Assembly (NCBI GenBank): GCA_019358985.1
Contig: JAHHIJ010000024.1
Coordinates: 1-64,000 of the forward strand
Origin: Tolypothrix brevis GSE-NOS-MK-07-07A
Lineage (GTDB): Bacteria > Cyanobacteriota > Cyanobacteriia > Cyanobacteriales > Nostocaceae
Direction: 5' to 3'
Length of the DNA: 64,000 nt
In this document: in pieces, positions 42,775 through 53,705 of the stretch
How the letters are laid out: every line of letters starts with the position of its first letter
Numbering within the stretch: the first letter of the stretch is position 1
Notes under the pieces: model-generated
Told to the model about the DNA's origin: nothing
Databases searched by the model: none
The model's input: the letters and a program-made list of their open reading frames with translations, nothing else
Translations under genes and position numbers: made by a program

Positions 42775-43941
42775 ATGAAATTAGTTTGCTCCCAAAGCGA
42801 TCTCAGTACCAACCTCTCAATTGTTAGTCGTGCAGTTCCATCACGTCCAACTCATCCGGTACTTGCTAACATCTTACTGCAAGCGGATGCTCAAACTAAC
42901 TCGGTAAGTTTAACAGCCTTCGATCTCAGCTTGGGTATCCGCACAACCTTTAGCGCTGAAGTTATTCAATCCGGAGCGATCGCACTTCCTGCTAGACTAC
43001 TCGTAGATATTACCTCGCGCCTTCCCGAAGGCGAAATCACCCTAGAAGATGAATCTGCAAATACTGCCGAAGCCCCAGGGGGTGAAGGTATAATTGTTAC
43101 ACTCACACCCAAAAGTGGACGTTATCAGCTTCGAGCAATGGGTGCCGAAGAGTATCCAGAATTACCTATAATCGAAAATATTGAAGCAATTCATCTGACC
43201 ACCTCTGCATTAATTGAAGGATTGCGCGGTTGTTTATTTGCCACCAGTAGCGATGAAACTAAGCAAGTGCTTACGGGCGTCCATTTAACACTTAAACAAG
43301 ACGCGCTGGAATTTGCAGCTACAGATGGACATCGTTTAGCAGTTGTCGAAACACTCAACGAAAGTGCGATCGCTAGCAGTGAAAATCAACTAGAAGTAAC
43401 AGTACCAAATAGAGCCATGCGGGAACTAGAGCGGATGTTGGCTCATAGTTCCTCTGAAGAAGAAACTGTAGCCTTATACTTCGATCAAGGTCAAATTGTC
43501 TTTCAATGGCAAAATCAACGCTTAACAAGCCGAATTTTAGAAGGACAATATCCCGCTTATCGGTTACTTATTCCTCGTCAATTTGAGCGACAATTAACGC
43601 TCGATCGCAAACAATTAGTTAGCACCTTAGAACGAATTGGTGTCTTAGCCGATCAAAAAAATAATATTGTCAAAATCAGCATGGACGGTGATGCTGGGGA
43701 AATTACCTTATCTGTAGAATCTCAAGATGTGGGTAGCGCTATTGAGTCGATGCCGGCACAAATATCAGGGGAAGATATAGATATTGCCTTTAACGTCAAA
43801 TATTTAATGGAAGGCTTAAAAGCATTGCCATCTCAAGAAATTCAAATGCAGCTAAATGGAAATCTCACTCCAGTGATTTTTACACCATTAAGCGGTTTAA
43901 AGATGACTTATTTAGCAATGCCGGTGCAATTGAGAAGCTAA
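42775..43941 (+). CDS. dnaN: DNA polymerase III beta subunit (sliding clamp)
   Basis: 388 residues of the three-domain clamp that tethers the replicative polymerase. The start MKLVCSQSDLSTNLSIVSRA at 42775 matches the family; an upstream in-frame ATG at 42673 would add 34 unlikely residues. Typical words are present: HPVLANILL, ATDGHRLAV, and the C-terminal MPVQLRS (family consensus MPMRL). No dnaA or replication origin is visible nearby, in line with the scattered replication genes of many cyanobacteria. It is followed by an inverted pair of ATGAAGTATGAA words before the convergent histidine kinase. Confidence 0.97.
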   Translation: MKLVCSQSDLSTNLSIVSRAVPSRPTHPVLANILLQADAQTNSVSLTAFDLSLGIRTTFSAEVIQSGAIALPARLLVDITSRLPEGEITLEDESANTAEAPGGEGIIVTLTPKSGRYQLRAMGAEEYPELPIIENIEAIHLTTSALIEGLRGCLFATSSDETKQVLTGVHLTLKQDALEFAATDGHRLAVVETLNESAIASSENQLEVTVPNRAMRELERMLAHSSSEEETVALYFDQGQIVFQWQNQRLTSRILEGQYPAYRLLIPRQFERQLTLDRKQLVSTLERIGVLADQKNNIVKISMDGDAGEITLSVESQDVGSAIESMPAQISGEDIDIAFNVKYLMEGLKALPSQEIQMQLNGNLTPVIFTPLSGLKMTYLAMPVQLRS

Positions 43942-44019
43942 AGAAGGATGAAGTATGAAATATGAAGTATGAAATAAGACTCATTTTCTTTTCTTCTTTC
44001 ATCCTTTATCCTTTACCCT

Positions 44020-46776
44020 TCATACTTTACATGTAATCGGGATTTGAATCCAAAATTCGGTACCTGACTTTGGTTGCGAATTACATTTGAAGACACCACC
44101 ATGCTTGTTTACCACAATTTGGTAACTAATTGATAGACCTAAGCCAGTACCTTTTCCCACTGGCTTTGTGGTAAAAAACGGATCAAATATTCGCGTTTTG
44201 ATGTCTTCGGGCATTCCGGAACCATTATCTTTGATGCGAATCACCACTTGATCGTTGTTTATAACTTCGGTACTAATGCGAATTTGGGAGCGATCGCTTA
44301 TAATTCCAGGGCTTTTTTCCAGTGATTCTTCTAAAGCATCAATGGCATTGCTTAAAACATTCATAAACACCTGATTTAATTGTCCGGCATAGCATTCTAT
44401 TAAAGGTAGGTTGTCGTACTCTTTAATTACCTCAATACCGCGACTGTTTGGTGCTGGTTTCAAACGATGCTGTAAAATGAGTAACGTGCTATCAATACCT
44501 TCGTGAATGTCAACTTTTTTCATCTGGGCTTCGTCAAGCCTGGAGAAACTCCGTAAAGACAGGACAATCTGACGAATGCGATCGGTTCCTACTTTCAACG
44601 ACGACAGTATTTTGGGCAAATCTTCGGCAATAAATTCTAAGTCTATATCTTCTGAGCGATCGCAAATCTCAGGGCTAGGGTTAGGATACTCTTGTTGATA
44701 AAGAGCTAACGTACTAAGTAAACCGTTAGCGTATTCAGAGACAGGGCTAAGATTGGCATAGATAAAGTTTATGGGGTTGTTAATTTCGTGTGCCACACCA
44801 GCCACCAATTGTCCTAAACTGGACATTTTCTCAGTTTGGATTAATTGGGTTTGAGTTTGTTGTAATTCTTCTAGCGCTTGAGCGAGTTGTTCTGCTTGAT
44901 GCTTGGTTTGGGCAAGCAATTCAGCTTGCTGGAGCGCTACCCCAAGTTGCACCGCAATTTGACTGAAGAAATTAACTTCAATATCATGCCATTCGCGAGA
45001 TCCAGAGTGTTGATAAGTTGCTAACAAACCCCAAAGTTTTTGTCCGACAAAGATGGGAGCAAGCACAAAAGCGTGAATCTGAAACTGCTCTAGATTGTCG
45101 ATATGACACTGAGTAAACCCCATCTTGTAGATGTCATTTACTGCAAATGTTTCATCGTTGCGGTAGCGTCCTCCCTGTGTAGCTTGTAAGTAAGTGTCGT
45201 TCCAAACAGTATTAAGACCTAGTTTGTACTCATCATTCAAGCAGTTGGGACTAGCAGCTTCAAAATTACCGACAAATTCACCACCCCAATCAGAATCAAA
45301 GCGATAAACAGAAACACGATCAGTTTTTAATAGTTGACAAACCTCTTTAGCAGTTGTTTGAAAAATGGTATCGGTGTCAAGAGACTCACGAATTTTGGCA
45401 ATGACTCCAAACACAGCTTGTTGCTGTTGACTTGTCCGTCGCAGTTCAACGGTGCGCTTTTTAACTTGATTTTCTAAGTCGGTATTAAAGGTTTGTACTT
45501 GTTGGTATAATTCATATTGCTCACATGCCGAGGAAAAATGTTTACCGATTTCTTCAGCTAGTTGAATCTCTTCAAACGTCCATTCCTGAGCCTGTGCCTG
45601 TTTAAATTCACGCCAAATATCAAATGATAGACGGGGTTGGAGTTGCCGCTTGTCACCATCACATTGACCTGCCCACAGAGTTTCTGTGTCTATTTCATCT
45701 CTAAAAATACTTAAATAACCGAGTAATTGCTGACGATAATGAAGCGGAATCATCAAGATGCTGCGAATTTTGGTTGATTGAAAAGCAGCTTGTAAAGTTC
45801 GTAAATTTGGAGTTTTATATATATCTGAAATAGCCCAAATATCATAATATTTACCAGACTTGTAGTGTTCCTGCCAAACGTTATACTGCTCCATCAATGG
45901 ATATATTGTTTGTTCTGATATTGCAGGTTGTTTTCCACTAATATAAAGTTTGACAGCATCGCTTCCAGGTATTAAACATTCCGCGAAACTTCTGAAGCTG
46001 CGATTTTGATAATTAAAAGCTTCATTTCTAATACAAAGTCTGCCACCAGAACCGCCAAAAGCAACAATAGCTGCTTCTAAAGCTGGCTGTAATACAATTG
46101 TCGGCAGTGAATGTAATAAAGTCGCAATGCGGCTAACGATCGCTTCTCGTTCAGCTTTTTCACGAGCTTGAGTTAAAAGTGTACTGTGTGCGATCGCTAT
46201 CTCTAACTGATCTACCACAATCTGTAACATTTCCAGTTCATCTTCCCCAACAGAACGCGGTTGCGAGTGGTGAGATACCAACAGTCCCCAGAGTTTTTCG
46301 TCTACCAGAATCGGCACTACTAGAGATGACTGTACACCCATTGCGGTCAAATATTCAACATGACAAGAGTCTACAGGACGATAACGAAAATCTTCAGATA
46401 TTATTTCTTTGGTTTGGCTGTCATACACAGGACTTTGACCAATTTTGGCTTCGTCCACATTTACAAGCGATCGCACTCGTGATTTAATAAATAATTCCCG
46501 TGCATGAGGTGGAATATCCGAAGCCGGAAAATTAAGCCCTAACAAAGATGGTAAGGAGCGATCGTTTATAGATTCACCAATGACTTGACCGCTATTATCG
46601 ACATTAAATTTATAAATCATCACTCGATCTGTGCCGAGAAACCAACGCACCTCTCCCACTGTTGCTATGAGAATATCTTGCAGTTCTAGCGTCAGACGAA
46701 TACGATTTGTGATGCGATGCAGCAAATTTTCTTGATTTCGACTTATCCGCAAGTCTTCTTCTCTGGTAAAGGTCAT
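44020..46776 (-). CDS. GAF-GAF-GAF sensor histidine kinase, possible bilin photoreceptor
   Basis: 918 residues. GAF1 has the phytochrome-like FPASDIPPHARELF and RPVDSCHVEYLTAMGV. GAF2 lacks such a Cys. GAF3 has QCHIDNLEQFQ followed by KLWGLLATYQ, as in red/green-type cyanobacteriochromes. The Cys-His pairs are the usual bilin attachment sites. Then come a coiled coil, a HisKA box (AHEINNP) and an HATPase with N, DNGSGM and GKGTGLGL boxes. I start at the ATG at 46776; ATG 46839 or an earlier TTG would add a hydrophobic N-terminus. Output regulator unknown. Bilin binding is inferred from motif only. Confidence 0.9.
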   Translation of the reverse strand: MTFTREEDLRISRNQENLLHRITNRIRLTLELQDILIATVGEVRWFLGTDRVMIYKFNVDNSGQVIGESINDRSLPSLLGLNFPASDIPPHARELFIKSRVRSLVNVDEAKIGQSPVYDSQTKEIISEDFRYRPVDSCHVEYLTAMGVQSSLVVPILVDEKLWGLLVSHHSQPRSVGEDELEMLQIVVDQLEIAIAHSTLLTQAREKAEREAIVSRIATLLHSLPTIVLQPALEAAIVAFGGSGGRLCIRNEAFNYQNRSFRSFAECLIPGSDAVKLYISGKQPAISEQTIYPLMEQYNVWQEHYKSGKYYDIWAISDIYKTPNLRTLQAAFQSTKIRSILMIPLHYRQQLLGYLSIFRDEIDTETLWAGQCDGDKRQLQPRLSFDIWREFKQAQAQEWTFEEIQLAEEIGKHFSSACEQYELYQQVQTFNTDLENQVKKRTVELRRTSQQQQAVFGVIAKIRESLDTDTIFQTTAKEVCQLLKTDRVSVYRFDSDWGGEFVGNFEAASPNCLNDEYKLGLNTVWNDTYLQATQGGRYRNDETFAVNDIYKMGFTQCHIDNLEQFQIHAFVLAPIFVGQKLWGLLATYQHSGSREWHDIEVNFFSQIAVQLGVALQQAELLAQTKHQAEQLAQALEELQQTQTQLIQTEKMSSLGQLVAGVAHEINNPINFIYANLSPVSEYANGLLSTLALYQQEYPNPSPEICDRSEDIDLEFIAEDLPKILSSLKVGTDRIRQIVLSLRSFSRLDEAQMKKVDIHEGIDSTLLILQHRLKPAPNSRGIEVIKEYDNLPLIECYAGQLNQVFMNVLSNAIDALEESLEKSPGIISDRSQIRISTEVINNDQVVIRIKDNGSGMPEDIKTRIFDPFFTTKPVGKGTGLGLSISYQIVVNKHGGVFKCNSQPKSGTEFWIQIPITCKV

Positions 46777-46970
46777 TGCTTTTAGTAAAATTACTAAGAT
46801 AATTGCTAGAAAATATATATAAGTATTGTCTTCTTTCATCAGTGATTTAGTCGTCAGCAAAATCACTGATTATATTTATATAAATCTGATTAATTGCTAA
46901 TATTCACAAGACAACATCCTATCAATTATTATATATAACAATCCTAAATAAGAGCGTAAAAATTGAAATT

Positions 46971-47034
46971 GTAGAGACGCGAAATTTCGCGTCTCTACAT
47001 CTGCGTAGAGACGTTCGATCCGGAACGTCTCTAC
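46971..47034. repeat. Two adjacent palindromes of different core type
   Basis: A perfect 28-bp GTAGAGACGCGAAA palindrome (46971-46998) is followed 6 bp later by a GTAGAGACGTTCGATCCGG palindrome (47005-47034). The second touches the stop codon of the ArsA-like gene and could terminate it. Confidence 0.88.
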
Positions 47035-48225
47035 CTAACTAATTTTCCCAGCGTCAGCAAAGCGAATTTTTAGATAATCATCTTCCATCTTTGCACCAGA
47101 TGGTTGCAATGCTGCTAAAGCTTGCGGCAATACTAAATTACGGCGATGATTGCCAATTGTAATGTTTAATTCGTCTCCACTTTTACTAAGTTGAACCTGG
47201 TTTTTGGGAATCCCAGGCAAATAAAGTTCCAAACTGTATTGATTATTATCCTGCACGATTCTAATTGTCGTTTCTTTGTAATAAACTTGAGTTGGATCTT
47301 CATCTTTATATAGCGTTTCCTTCAATCTTTCTAACGCTGCTATACCGCAAAGTTCTTCAGAAAAAAGCGGTGCTTCTTTCACAGGCAGAGGAAGGAAGTT
47401 ATCATGAATTTCTTGACGATATTGCTGCTGATTTTCTTTCCAACGTTGGAAAAATGGATCTTGTACTTCGTCGGGAATGATGCGATTAGCTATAATTAAA
47501 TCCGTTGCCACATTATACAAACTTAAATAAGCATGAGCGCGAAGAGACTCTTTAATCACCATTTTTTCTGGGTTGGTAATCAGCCGCACAGAGGTTTGAG
47601 TATTATCAGTTAATACTTTTTCTAAAGCTTCAATTTGCTCATAAAATTCATATGGGGCATCCATTACCTCTTTATCTGGCAAAGAAAAACCCGCGATTGG
47701 TCTAAAAAAAGGTTCAACTAAAGGTCTAAGTGCCACAGAGATGTTTTGAAACGGTTTGTAAAATCGGCGCATATACCAGCCACTGATTTCTGGTAAACTC
47801 AACAGACGCAATGCTGTACCAGTAGGGGCTGAGTCAATAATCAAAACATCATACTCACCTTCATCATAGTGGCGTTTCATCCTTACCAAACCAAAAATCT
47901 CATCCATGCCTGGTAAAATTGCCAATTCTTGGGCTTGTATCCCATCCAAACCCCGTGCTTGCAAAACTTGGGTTATGTAGCGTTTGACGGCGCCCCAGTT
48001 GGACTCTAATTCTAACAGCGCATCGAGTTCCGCACCCCACAAATTTGGGCGAATTTGTCGTGCTGCATGTCCTAGCTCTAAATCAAAACTGTCCGCTAAG
48101 GAATGTGCCGGATCTGTACTTAAAACAAGTGTGCGATAGCCTAGTTCTGCACAACGCAGTCCTGTAGCTGCGGCAACGGAGGTTTTACCTACACCACCTT
48201 TGCCTGTCATCAAAATTACACGCAT
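47035..48225 (-). CDS. ArsA/GET3-family ATPase with HSP20-like C-terminus
   Basis: 396 residues. A deviant Walker A KGGVGKTS is at residues 8-16, with switch I ([12 protein letters not shown]) and [12 protein letters not shown] typical of ArsA/GET3. The last 85 residues form an HSP20-like beta domain ([15 protein letters not shown]). Relatives are arsenite-transport ATPases or tail-anchored-protein chaperones, but the ArsA metal-site Cys and the GET3 CxxC are not seen. In cyanobacteria such proteins are poorly characterised, so a chaperone-like role is only likely. DUF2358 and a hypothetical gene precede it on the same strand. Confidence 0.9.
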   Translation of the reverse strand: MRVILMTGKGGVGKTSVAAATGLRCAELGYRTLVLSTDPAHSLADSFDLELGHAARQIRPNLWGAELDALLELESNWGAVKRYITQVLQARGLDGIQAQELAILPGMDEIFGLVRMKRHYDEGEYDVLIIDSAPTGTALRLLSLPEISGWYMRRFYKPFQNISVALRPLVEPFFRPIAGFSLPDKEVMDAPYEFYEQIEALEKVLTDNTQTSVRLITNPEKMVIKESLRAHAYLSLYNVATDLIIANRIIPDEVQDPFFQRWKENQQQYRQEIHDNFLPLPVKEAPLFSEELCGIAALERLKETLYKDEDPTQVYYKETTIRIVQDNNQYSLELYLPGIPKNQVQLSKSGDELNITIGNHRRNLVLPQALAALQPSGAKMEDDYLKIRFADAGKIS

Positions 48226-48267
48226 GGATTCACTGTCCTAGCTGAGGATTTTTTACATTTATTTACA

Positions 48268-48657
48268 TTATCGACTTTTTAACGGAAATAAATGCTGCTT
48301 TAGCACGTCTAAACGCGAACAATTCCAATAATCAATGTGAGAAATAATCAGATTATCAGAGTTGAGGCGTAACTCACTCCAGCCAGGGATAGAGATGTGT
48401 GGTTTCCAGGGTAGAGGTGTATTCCAGTTGAGTGTCCACTTAGTTTTAATTGTGTCTCTTTCTTTTTGAATATCGTGTAAATCCATTTTTGGATTTAAAA
48501 AGAAAGTCTTGATGAATTTAATCATCAGTTTGTATCGTTTAACCCCACGAAATTTGTTAAGCGGATCTTGAAAATAAACATCTTCAGCGTAAATGCTGTA
48601 AGTTTGATTTACGGGAAATCTTTGATAGTCTTCTTTGAGAATTTGAATAATATCCAT
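48268..48657 (-). CDS. DUF2358 protein
   Basis: 129 residues of a cyanobacterial and plastid-type family with an NTF2-like look: an N-terminal helix (IIQILKEDYQRFP), then YSIYAEDVYFQDPLNKFRGV, and C-terminal beta-strands ending in HIDYWN. Function is unknown. It lies 42 bp upstream of the ArsA-like gene and 18 bp downstream of the hypothetical gene, so the three probably form an operon. Confidence 0.85.
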   Translation of the reverse strand: MDIIQILKEDYQRFPVNQTYSIYAEDVYFQDPLNKFRGVKRYKLMIKFIKTFFLNPKMDLHDIQKERDTIKTKWTLNWNTPLPWKPHISIPGWSELRLNSDNLIISHIDYWNCSRLDVLKQHLFPLKSR

Positions 48658-48675
48658 TTTGAATGCGTGATTTTT

Positions 48676-49245
48676 TTATGGTTTTACTTCGTTCCAAAGA
48701 CGTTCTAACTGACGTTGCCAAGCTGCGATAACTTCTGCTTGCGCTTCTGAAGTTTGTTCTATTTCACCTAACAATCCTTCAGCGTAAAAGCGTTCTAAAG
48801 TTTGCATAGTAGCTTGTAGAGATTGTCCTTGCTGTTTTGCTGCGAGGATAATTTGTTGAATGCGGCTTTCAATTAGCCGATTGAAGATATCATCTAAACC
48901 AGCTTCATATAAAGATACTAATCTGGCGATCGCACTCTTTAAATCCGCACTCACCAAGGTGCTACCATTATGATGAAATACTCCCCAGACTACACCTTCA
49001 TACACGGCATAGCGTACTTCTTGAGTCTCATCAAAATTCGCCTCTAACAACTGTTCTAATAAAGGTTGAGCTTCTTGTATTGGTACAATTGGCAGCAACA
49101 CTCGCAACCATGTATTATCTTCGCTAACTAGCACCAATAGCCGAAAACCAGAAGTTTCTACTTGCCAAGATGCCGGTGCGATCGCTACAACAGCTGCTTC
49201 ACCAAATAACTCTGCCAGCGTTACCGCTATTTCATCAAATTTCAT
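48676..49245 (-). CDS. Conserved-looking hypothetical protein, possible CesT/YbjN-like fold
   Basis: 189 residues. The first 110 have an alternating strand pattern with WLRVLLPIV, LLEQLLEANFD and VRYAVYEGVVWGVF. This reminds me of type III chaperone or YbjN-like folds, but I do not recognise a family with certainty. The C-terminal third is helical and Gln/Glu-rich. It begins the likely operon with DUF2358 and the ArsA-like ATPase, which would fit a chaperone theme (inference). Confidence 0.65.
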   Translation of the reverse strand: MKFDEIAVTLAELFGEAAVVAIAPASWQVETSGFRLLVLVSEDNTWLRVLLPIVPIQEAQPLLEQLLEANFDETQEVRYAVYEGVVWGVFHHNGSTLVSADLKSAIARLVSLYEAGLDDIFNRLIESRIQQIILAAKQQGQSLQATMQTLERFYAEGLLGEIEQTSEAQAEVIAAWQRQLERLWNEVKP

Positions 49246-49327
49246 AGTTTTTTCTCATCTTCAGCCTCTAGGGTAGCGTTTTGCGGTTACATAGGCGATC
49301 GCCTAAAGGCTAAAAAACTATCAAAAT

Positions 49328-50149
49328 CTATCCATCAGTCTGCTGTACTGCTTGCTGAACTACTTCTAAAGGTAAATCTAACAATTGAGCGATGGCATCT
49401 TCACTCAACCCAAACTCTACCATTCGCGGTATTGTTTCTAACTTGTTTTGCTGCTTACCTTGTGTTAAACCTTCTTCCAAGCCTTGCTGCTTACCTTCTT
49501 CTAAGGCTTCCTGATAAACTTTGGTTTGTTTTAATTCACTTAAACCTAACATTGCTTCAATCTCCTCGCGGCTTTTTTGTGGTAATTTGTAAACGATGAT
49601 TGTCTCAATTAAGTTGATGAGGTCACGCTTACCAACTTCATCAGTTAACTGTTGTTTTGCTTGGTCGATTAAACGTCTTGCTAATTGCGGTGCGGTTTCT
49701 TCAGCCTCAATAACAAGTTTAACAACACCAACCCCAAGGGAGGTTTCTGCAACTTCACCTAACTCATCTAAATAAATGCGTCTTACTCGATTTATAGCTA
49801 ACATTTCACTAAATTGTGAAGTTTGTTGTCTTTCTATACTGCGAGTGGGATAAATAACTACAACTTGCCAAGGTGATACAGGTTTGTATTGCCGCAAGTA
49901 GAGAAATAATTCAGCAAATAAGCGATAATATAGATCCTCATCGGCTTGAAACTGAACTTCAACCACATAGAAGGGTTTTTCTGGGTTGCTGGTTGGTAAG
50001 AATAAACCGTCAAGTCGAAAGGCAAGTTGTTTGACTTCGCAAGAGGTAAATTCATAGCCAACTGCTTCCGCTGGGGATTTGTTAATTAGTTCAAAGAAGA
50101 TGCTAGGAAATGTCTGAAATAAGCTATAGAAAATGCTGTCTGTTTTCAC
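49328..50149 (-). CDS. DUF2887/Rpn-family nuclease-like protein
   Basis: 273 residues. The family start is KTDSIFYSLFQTFP, so I use the GTG at 50149; a TTG 42 bp upstream is in frame. The PD-(D/E)XK-like residues are Asp in RLDGLF and Glu in YVVEVQF. The C-terminal tail has repetitive EEGKQQGLEEGLTQGKQQ helices, as in recombination-promoting nuclease and DUF2887 proteins. These are abundant and mobile in cyanobacteria, with unclear roles. Confidence 0.85.
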   Translation of the reverse strand: MKTDSIFYSLFQTFPSIFFELINKSPAEAVGYEFTSCEVKQLAFRLDGLFLPTSNPEKPFYVVEVQFQADEDLYYRLFAELFLYLRQYKPVSPWQVVVIYPTRSIERQQTSQFSEMLAINRVRRIYLDELGEVAETSLGVGVVKLVIEAEETAPQLARRLIDQAKQQLTDEVGKRDLINLIETIIVYKLPQKSREEIEAMLGLSELKQTKVYQEALEEGKQQGLEEGLTQGKQQNKLETIPRMVEFGLSEDAIAQLLDLPLEVVQQAVQQTDG

Positions 50150-50384
50150 TGTGATTTCGCGTACCGAAAGCTGCTGATGATAGCTTACCAAAAAGGTTTT
50201 GTTTCAAGAGCGATCGCCACCTAGTATACTTAAGGCAGCTACATAAAAGAGCGATCGCTTCATTTACTCCACTCCTGCTCTTTGACAGACAAAGTTTTAT
50301 CGAGTTCCTAAGTCGTCAGGTAACTCTAGATTATGCCACAATAGCGAAACAGAAGCGATCGCATACATGGAAGGAGTTTTCATT

Positions 50385-52937
50385 GTGGAGTCCCGATATA
50401 ACCCAGCAGAAATTGAGGCAAAATGGCAAAAAACATGGACTGAATCAGGCTTAGACAAAACACCTACAAACAGCGACAAGCCAAAATTCTACGCTTTATC
50501 CATGTTTCCCTATCCATCGGGCAGCCTACACATGGGTCACGTCCGTAATTATACGATTACTGATGTGATTGCCCGCCTCAAACGGATGGAAGGTTATCGG
50601 GTACTGCAGCCGATGGGATGGGATGCATTCGGCTTACCAGCAGAAAACGCCGCCATTGATCGAGGTGTTCCACCGGCAAAGTGGACGTATCAAAATATTC
50701 CTCAGATGCGGCAGCAATTGCAGCGTCTGGGTTTGTCAATCGACTGGGAACGGGAAGTAGCTACATGTTCCCCTGATTATTATAAGTGGACGCAGTGGAT
50801 TTTCTTGCAATTTCTCTCTTCGGGGTTAGCTTACCAAAAAGAAGCTGCTGTTAACTGGGACCCAATTGACCAAACTGTACTGGCAAACGAGCAAGTTGAT
50901 AGCCAAGGACGTTCTTGGCGTAGCGGTGCCATAGTCGAGCGCAAGTTGCTGCGGCAATGGTTTTTGAAGATTACCGACTACGCCGAAGAATTGTTAAATG
51001 ATTTAGATAAATTACCAGGCTGGCCCGATCGCGTCAAGTTGATGCAGGTAAACTGGATTGGTAAATCCACAGGTGCGTATTTGGAATTTCCCATCGTCGG
51101 GATGGATGAGAAAATCGGCGTTTACACCACCCGTCCGGATACAGTTTATGGCGTTACTTACGTAGTTTTAGCACCGGAACATCCTTTAACCAAGCAGGTT
51201 ACAACCCCAGAACAGCAAGCAGCGGTGTCAGCGTTTGTTAAAGAAGTTACCAACCAAACTGAGTTGGAACGCACTGCGGAAGATAAGCCGAAACGGGGTA
51301 TACCCACTGGTGGTAAGGCAATTAACCCGTTTACTGGGGAAGAAATTCCGATTTGGATTGCCGATTATGTACTGTATGAATATGGTACTGGGGCGGTGAT
51401 GGGTGTACCGGCACACGATGTCCGCGATTTCAAGTTTGCTAAAGAACAGAATTTGCCCATCAAAGTGGTTATTATACCAGAAGATGGCGAACAAGAAACA
51501 TCACAAGCATATACAGAACCAGGAATTATGATTAATTCTGGTGACTTTGATGGTATGGCATCTGGTGAAGGCAAGAGTGCGATCGTAAAATACTCCGAAA
51601 AACAAGGTTTTGGGAAAGCGCGGGTACAATATCGCTTGCGGGATTGGTTGATTTCCCGGCAGCGTTACTGGGGGGCGCCAATACCAGTAATTCACTGTCC
51701 TAATTGTGGGACGGTGCCAGTACCAGACGAAGATTTACCAGTGCAGTTGCCGGAAGATGTAGAATTTAGTGGGCGTGGTGGTTCACCCTTAGCACAGTTG
51801 GAATCTTTTGTCAATGTGCCTTGTCCGAGTTGCGGCACTCCCGCAAAGCGAGAAACTGACACGCTGGATACTTTTATTGATTCTTCGTGGTATTTCTTGC
51901 GGTATCCTGATGCGAAGAATCAACAGCAGGTTTTCGATCCAGCGAAGACGAATGATTGGATGCCTGTAGATCAGTACGTGGGTGGTATTGAACACGCGAT
52001 TTTGCATTTATTATATTCGCGGTTCTTTACTAAGGTATTGCGGGACAGAGGATTGTTAAATTTTGATGAGCCTTTCCAACGTTTGTTGACTCAAGGTATG
52101 GTGCAGGGTTTAACTTACAAAAATCCGATCACTGGGAAGTATATCCCATCGGCACAAGTTGACCCCGCAAATCCGAGAGATCCAGAAACCGGGGAAACGT
52201 TACAAATCTTCTACGAAAAGATGTCTAAATCGAAATATAATGGCATCGATCCTGAGCAAGTTTTAGCGAAGTATGGTGCGGATACTGCACGCATGTTTAT
52301 TTTGTTTAAAGCACCGCCAGAAAAAGATTTGGAATGGGAAGATGCTGATGTTGAAGGTCAATTTCGGTTCTTGAATCGAGTTTGGCGTTTAGTGACATCT
52401 GTTGATAATAGGGATGCGATGAATCGCATCACTACGGGGGAATTAAATAAGGCTGAGAAGGAATTGCGACGGGCAATTCATACTGCTATTAAGGAAGTGA
52501 CGGAAGATTTGCAGGGGGATTATCAATTTAATACTGCTATTTCCGAATTGATGAAGTTGAGTAATGCTCTTGCTGATGCTAGCTGCAAAGATTCACCAAT
52601 TTTTGTTGAAGGGATTCAAACTTTGGTCATGTTGCTGGCACCTTTCGCACCACATATTAGTGAAGAATTGTGGCATTTGTTGGGCAATAGTGATTCAGTT
52701 CACACTCAAACTTGGCTAAAATTTGACCCTGCTGCTTTGGTTGCTGATGAAATTACTTTGGTGATTCAAATTATGGGCAAAACTCGCGGGTCAATTCAAG
52801 TGCCGGCGCAAGCTGATAAAGTAGCTTTGGAAAAGTACGCTCGTGAATCGGAAGTTGCCCAGCGTTACATTGAGGGTAGGGAAATTAAAAAGGTGATTGT
52901 GGTGCCTGGGAAGTTGGTAAACTTCGTCATCGGGTAA
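50385..52937 (+). CDS. leuS: Leucyl-tRNA synthetase
   Basis: 850 residues. It attaches leucine to tRNA-Leu. The HIGH motif is HMGHVRNY near residue 46, KMSKS is in [10 protein letters not shown] near 615, and a zinc-type CPNCG and CPSCG pair lies in the insertion. The editing domain carries TRPDT. The GTG at 50385 gives the usual family start ([14 protein letters not shown]) and has AAGGAG 8 nt upstream. The ATG at 50367 overlaps that ribosome site and is less likely. Confidence 0.97.
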   Translation: MESRYNPAEIEAKWQKTWTESGLDKTPTNSDKPKFYALSMFPYPSGSLHMGHVRNYTITDVIARLKRMEGYRVLQPMGWDAFGLPAENAAIDRGVPPAKWTYQNIPQMRQQLQRLGLSIDWEREVATCSPDYYKWTQWIFLQFLSSGLAYQKEAAVNWDPIDQTVLANEQVDSQGRSWRSGAIVERKLLRQWFLKITDYAEELLNDLDKLPGWPDRVKLMQVNWIGKSTGAYLEFPIVGMDEKIGVYTTRPDTVYGVTYVVLAPEHPLTKQVTTPEQQAAVSAFVKEVTNQTELERTAEDKPKRGIPTGGKAINPFTGEEIPIWIADYVLYEYGTGAVMGVPAHDVRDFKFAKEQNLPIKVVIIPEDGEQETSQAYTEPGIMINSGDFDGMASGEGKSAIVKYSEKQGFGKARVQYRLRDWLISRQRYWGAPIPVIHCPNCGTVPVPDEDLPVQLPEDVEFSGRGGSPLAQLESFVNVPCPSCGTPAKRETDTLDTFIDSSWYFLRYPDAKNQQQVFDPAKTNDWMPVDQYVGGIEHAILHLLYSRFFTKVLRDRGLLNFDEPFQRLLTQGMVQGLTYKNPITGKYIPSAQVDPANPRDPETGETLQIFYEKMSKSKYNGIDPEQVLAKYGADTARMFILFKAPPEKDLEWEDADVEGQFRFLNRVWRLVTSVDNRDAMNRITTGELNKAEKELRRAIHTAIKEVTEDLQGDYQFNTAISELMKLSNALADASCKDSPIFVEGIQTLVMLLAPFAPHISEELWHLLGNSDSVHTQTWLKFDPAALVADEITLVIQIMGKTRGSIQVPAQADKVALEKYARESEVAQRYIEGREIKKVIVVPGKLVNFVIG

Positions 52938-52983
52938 ATTTCAAGATAACGATTTTGATTAAGCATCTAAGGACATTGTACCA

Positions 52984-53310
52984 ATGACTAACTCACAACC
53001 AGAAGATTTAACAACACGAGTAGCGACAATCGAAGAACAGTTAGAGCAAGTGCTTGAAAGTCTTGATTTAATCGGAACTATTCAAAACGGTGTTCGTGTT
53101 GAAGTTCGCGCTACCTCACAATCAACGGCAAGGTTAGAGCGCACAGTAAGACAACTTGCCGAGATATCAGCGAGAACACAATCAGCAGTCGTGCGACAGC
53201 AAGAAACCATTAACCAACAGCAAGAAACCATGAACCAACAGCAAGAAAACATCGAACGAATTTTAACTTATTTAGAAAATCCGAATCGTGGTGATACGAT
53301 GCCCAATTAA
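52984..53310 (+). CDS. Small coiled-coil protein, unknown function
   Basis: 108 residues, nearly all helical. The repeated NQQQETMNQQQENIERIL heptads toward the C-terminus predict a coiled coil, and the N-terminus TTRVATIEEQLEQVLE also fits. It has no membrane segment. It follows leuS by 46 bp in the same direction and may be co-transcribed. No family recognised. Confidence 0.65.
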   Translation: MTNSQPEDLTTRVATIEEQLEQVLESLDLIGTIQNGVRVEVRATSQSTARLERTVRQLAEISARTQSAVVRQQETINQQQETMNQQQENIERILTYLENPNRGDTMPN

Positions 53311-53705
53311 ACTAAAAATAAACTGATCATTTTATACAAACACGAACAAGCGCTTGAGAGTTTTGCTCACTCAAGCGCTCTTCCGTATAACTGTATACCA
53401 ACCCACTCGTTTGATGCAACATTTGGAACTAGCAATATCCCTTAATTAGAGAAGATTGCAAAGATAACATGTAGCAAACATATTATGAAGTGGTATCACT
53501 CCTTGCAATATCAAGAATATCTCTTCTGCCCTCAAGACGGGATTCTGGTGAGTGACACTTTGTTAACTGACACTTGTTTATCTCACATAACTTATGATTG
53601 ATGGTGATAAACAAGACTAAGCTTAACTGTTGATAATTTAGGGGATAAGTATAAAAACATAGTCAGTATTTAATTTGATGGTTGGCGATCGCACATCGAC
53701 AATCA
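53311..53705. other. Intergenic region with one hairpin
   Basis: AGCGCTTGAG (53349-53358) and CTCAAGCGCT (53370-53379) form a 10-bp stem that could end the leuS transcript, although no T-run follows. The remainder has no visible gene. Confidence 0.5.
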
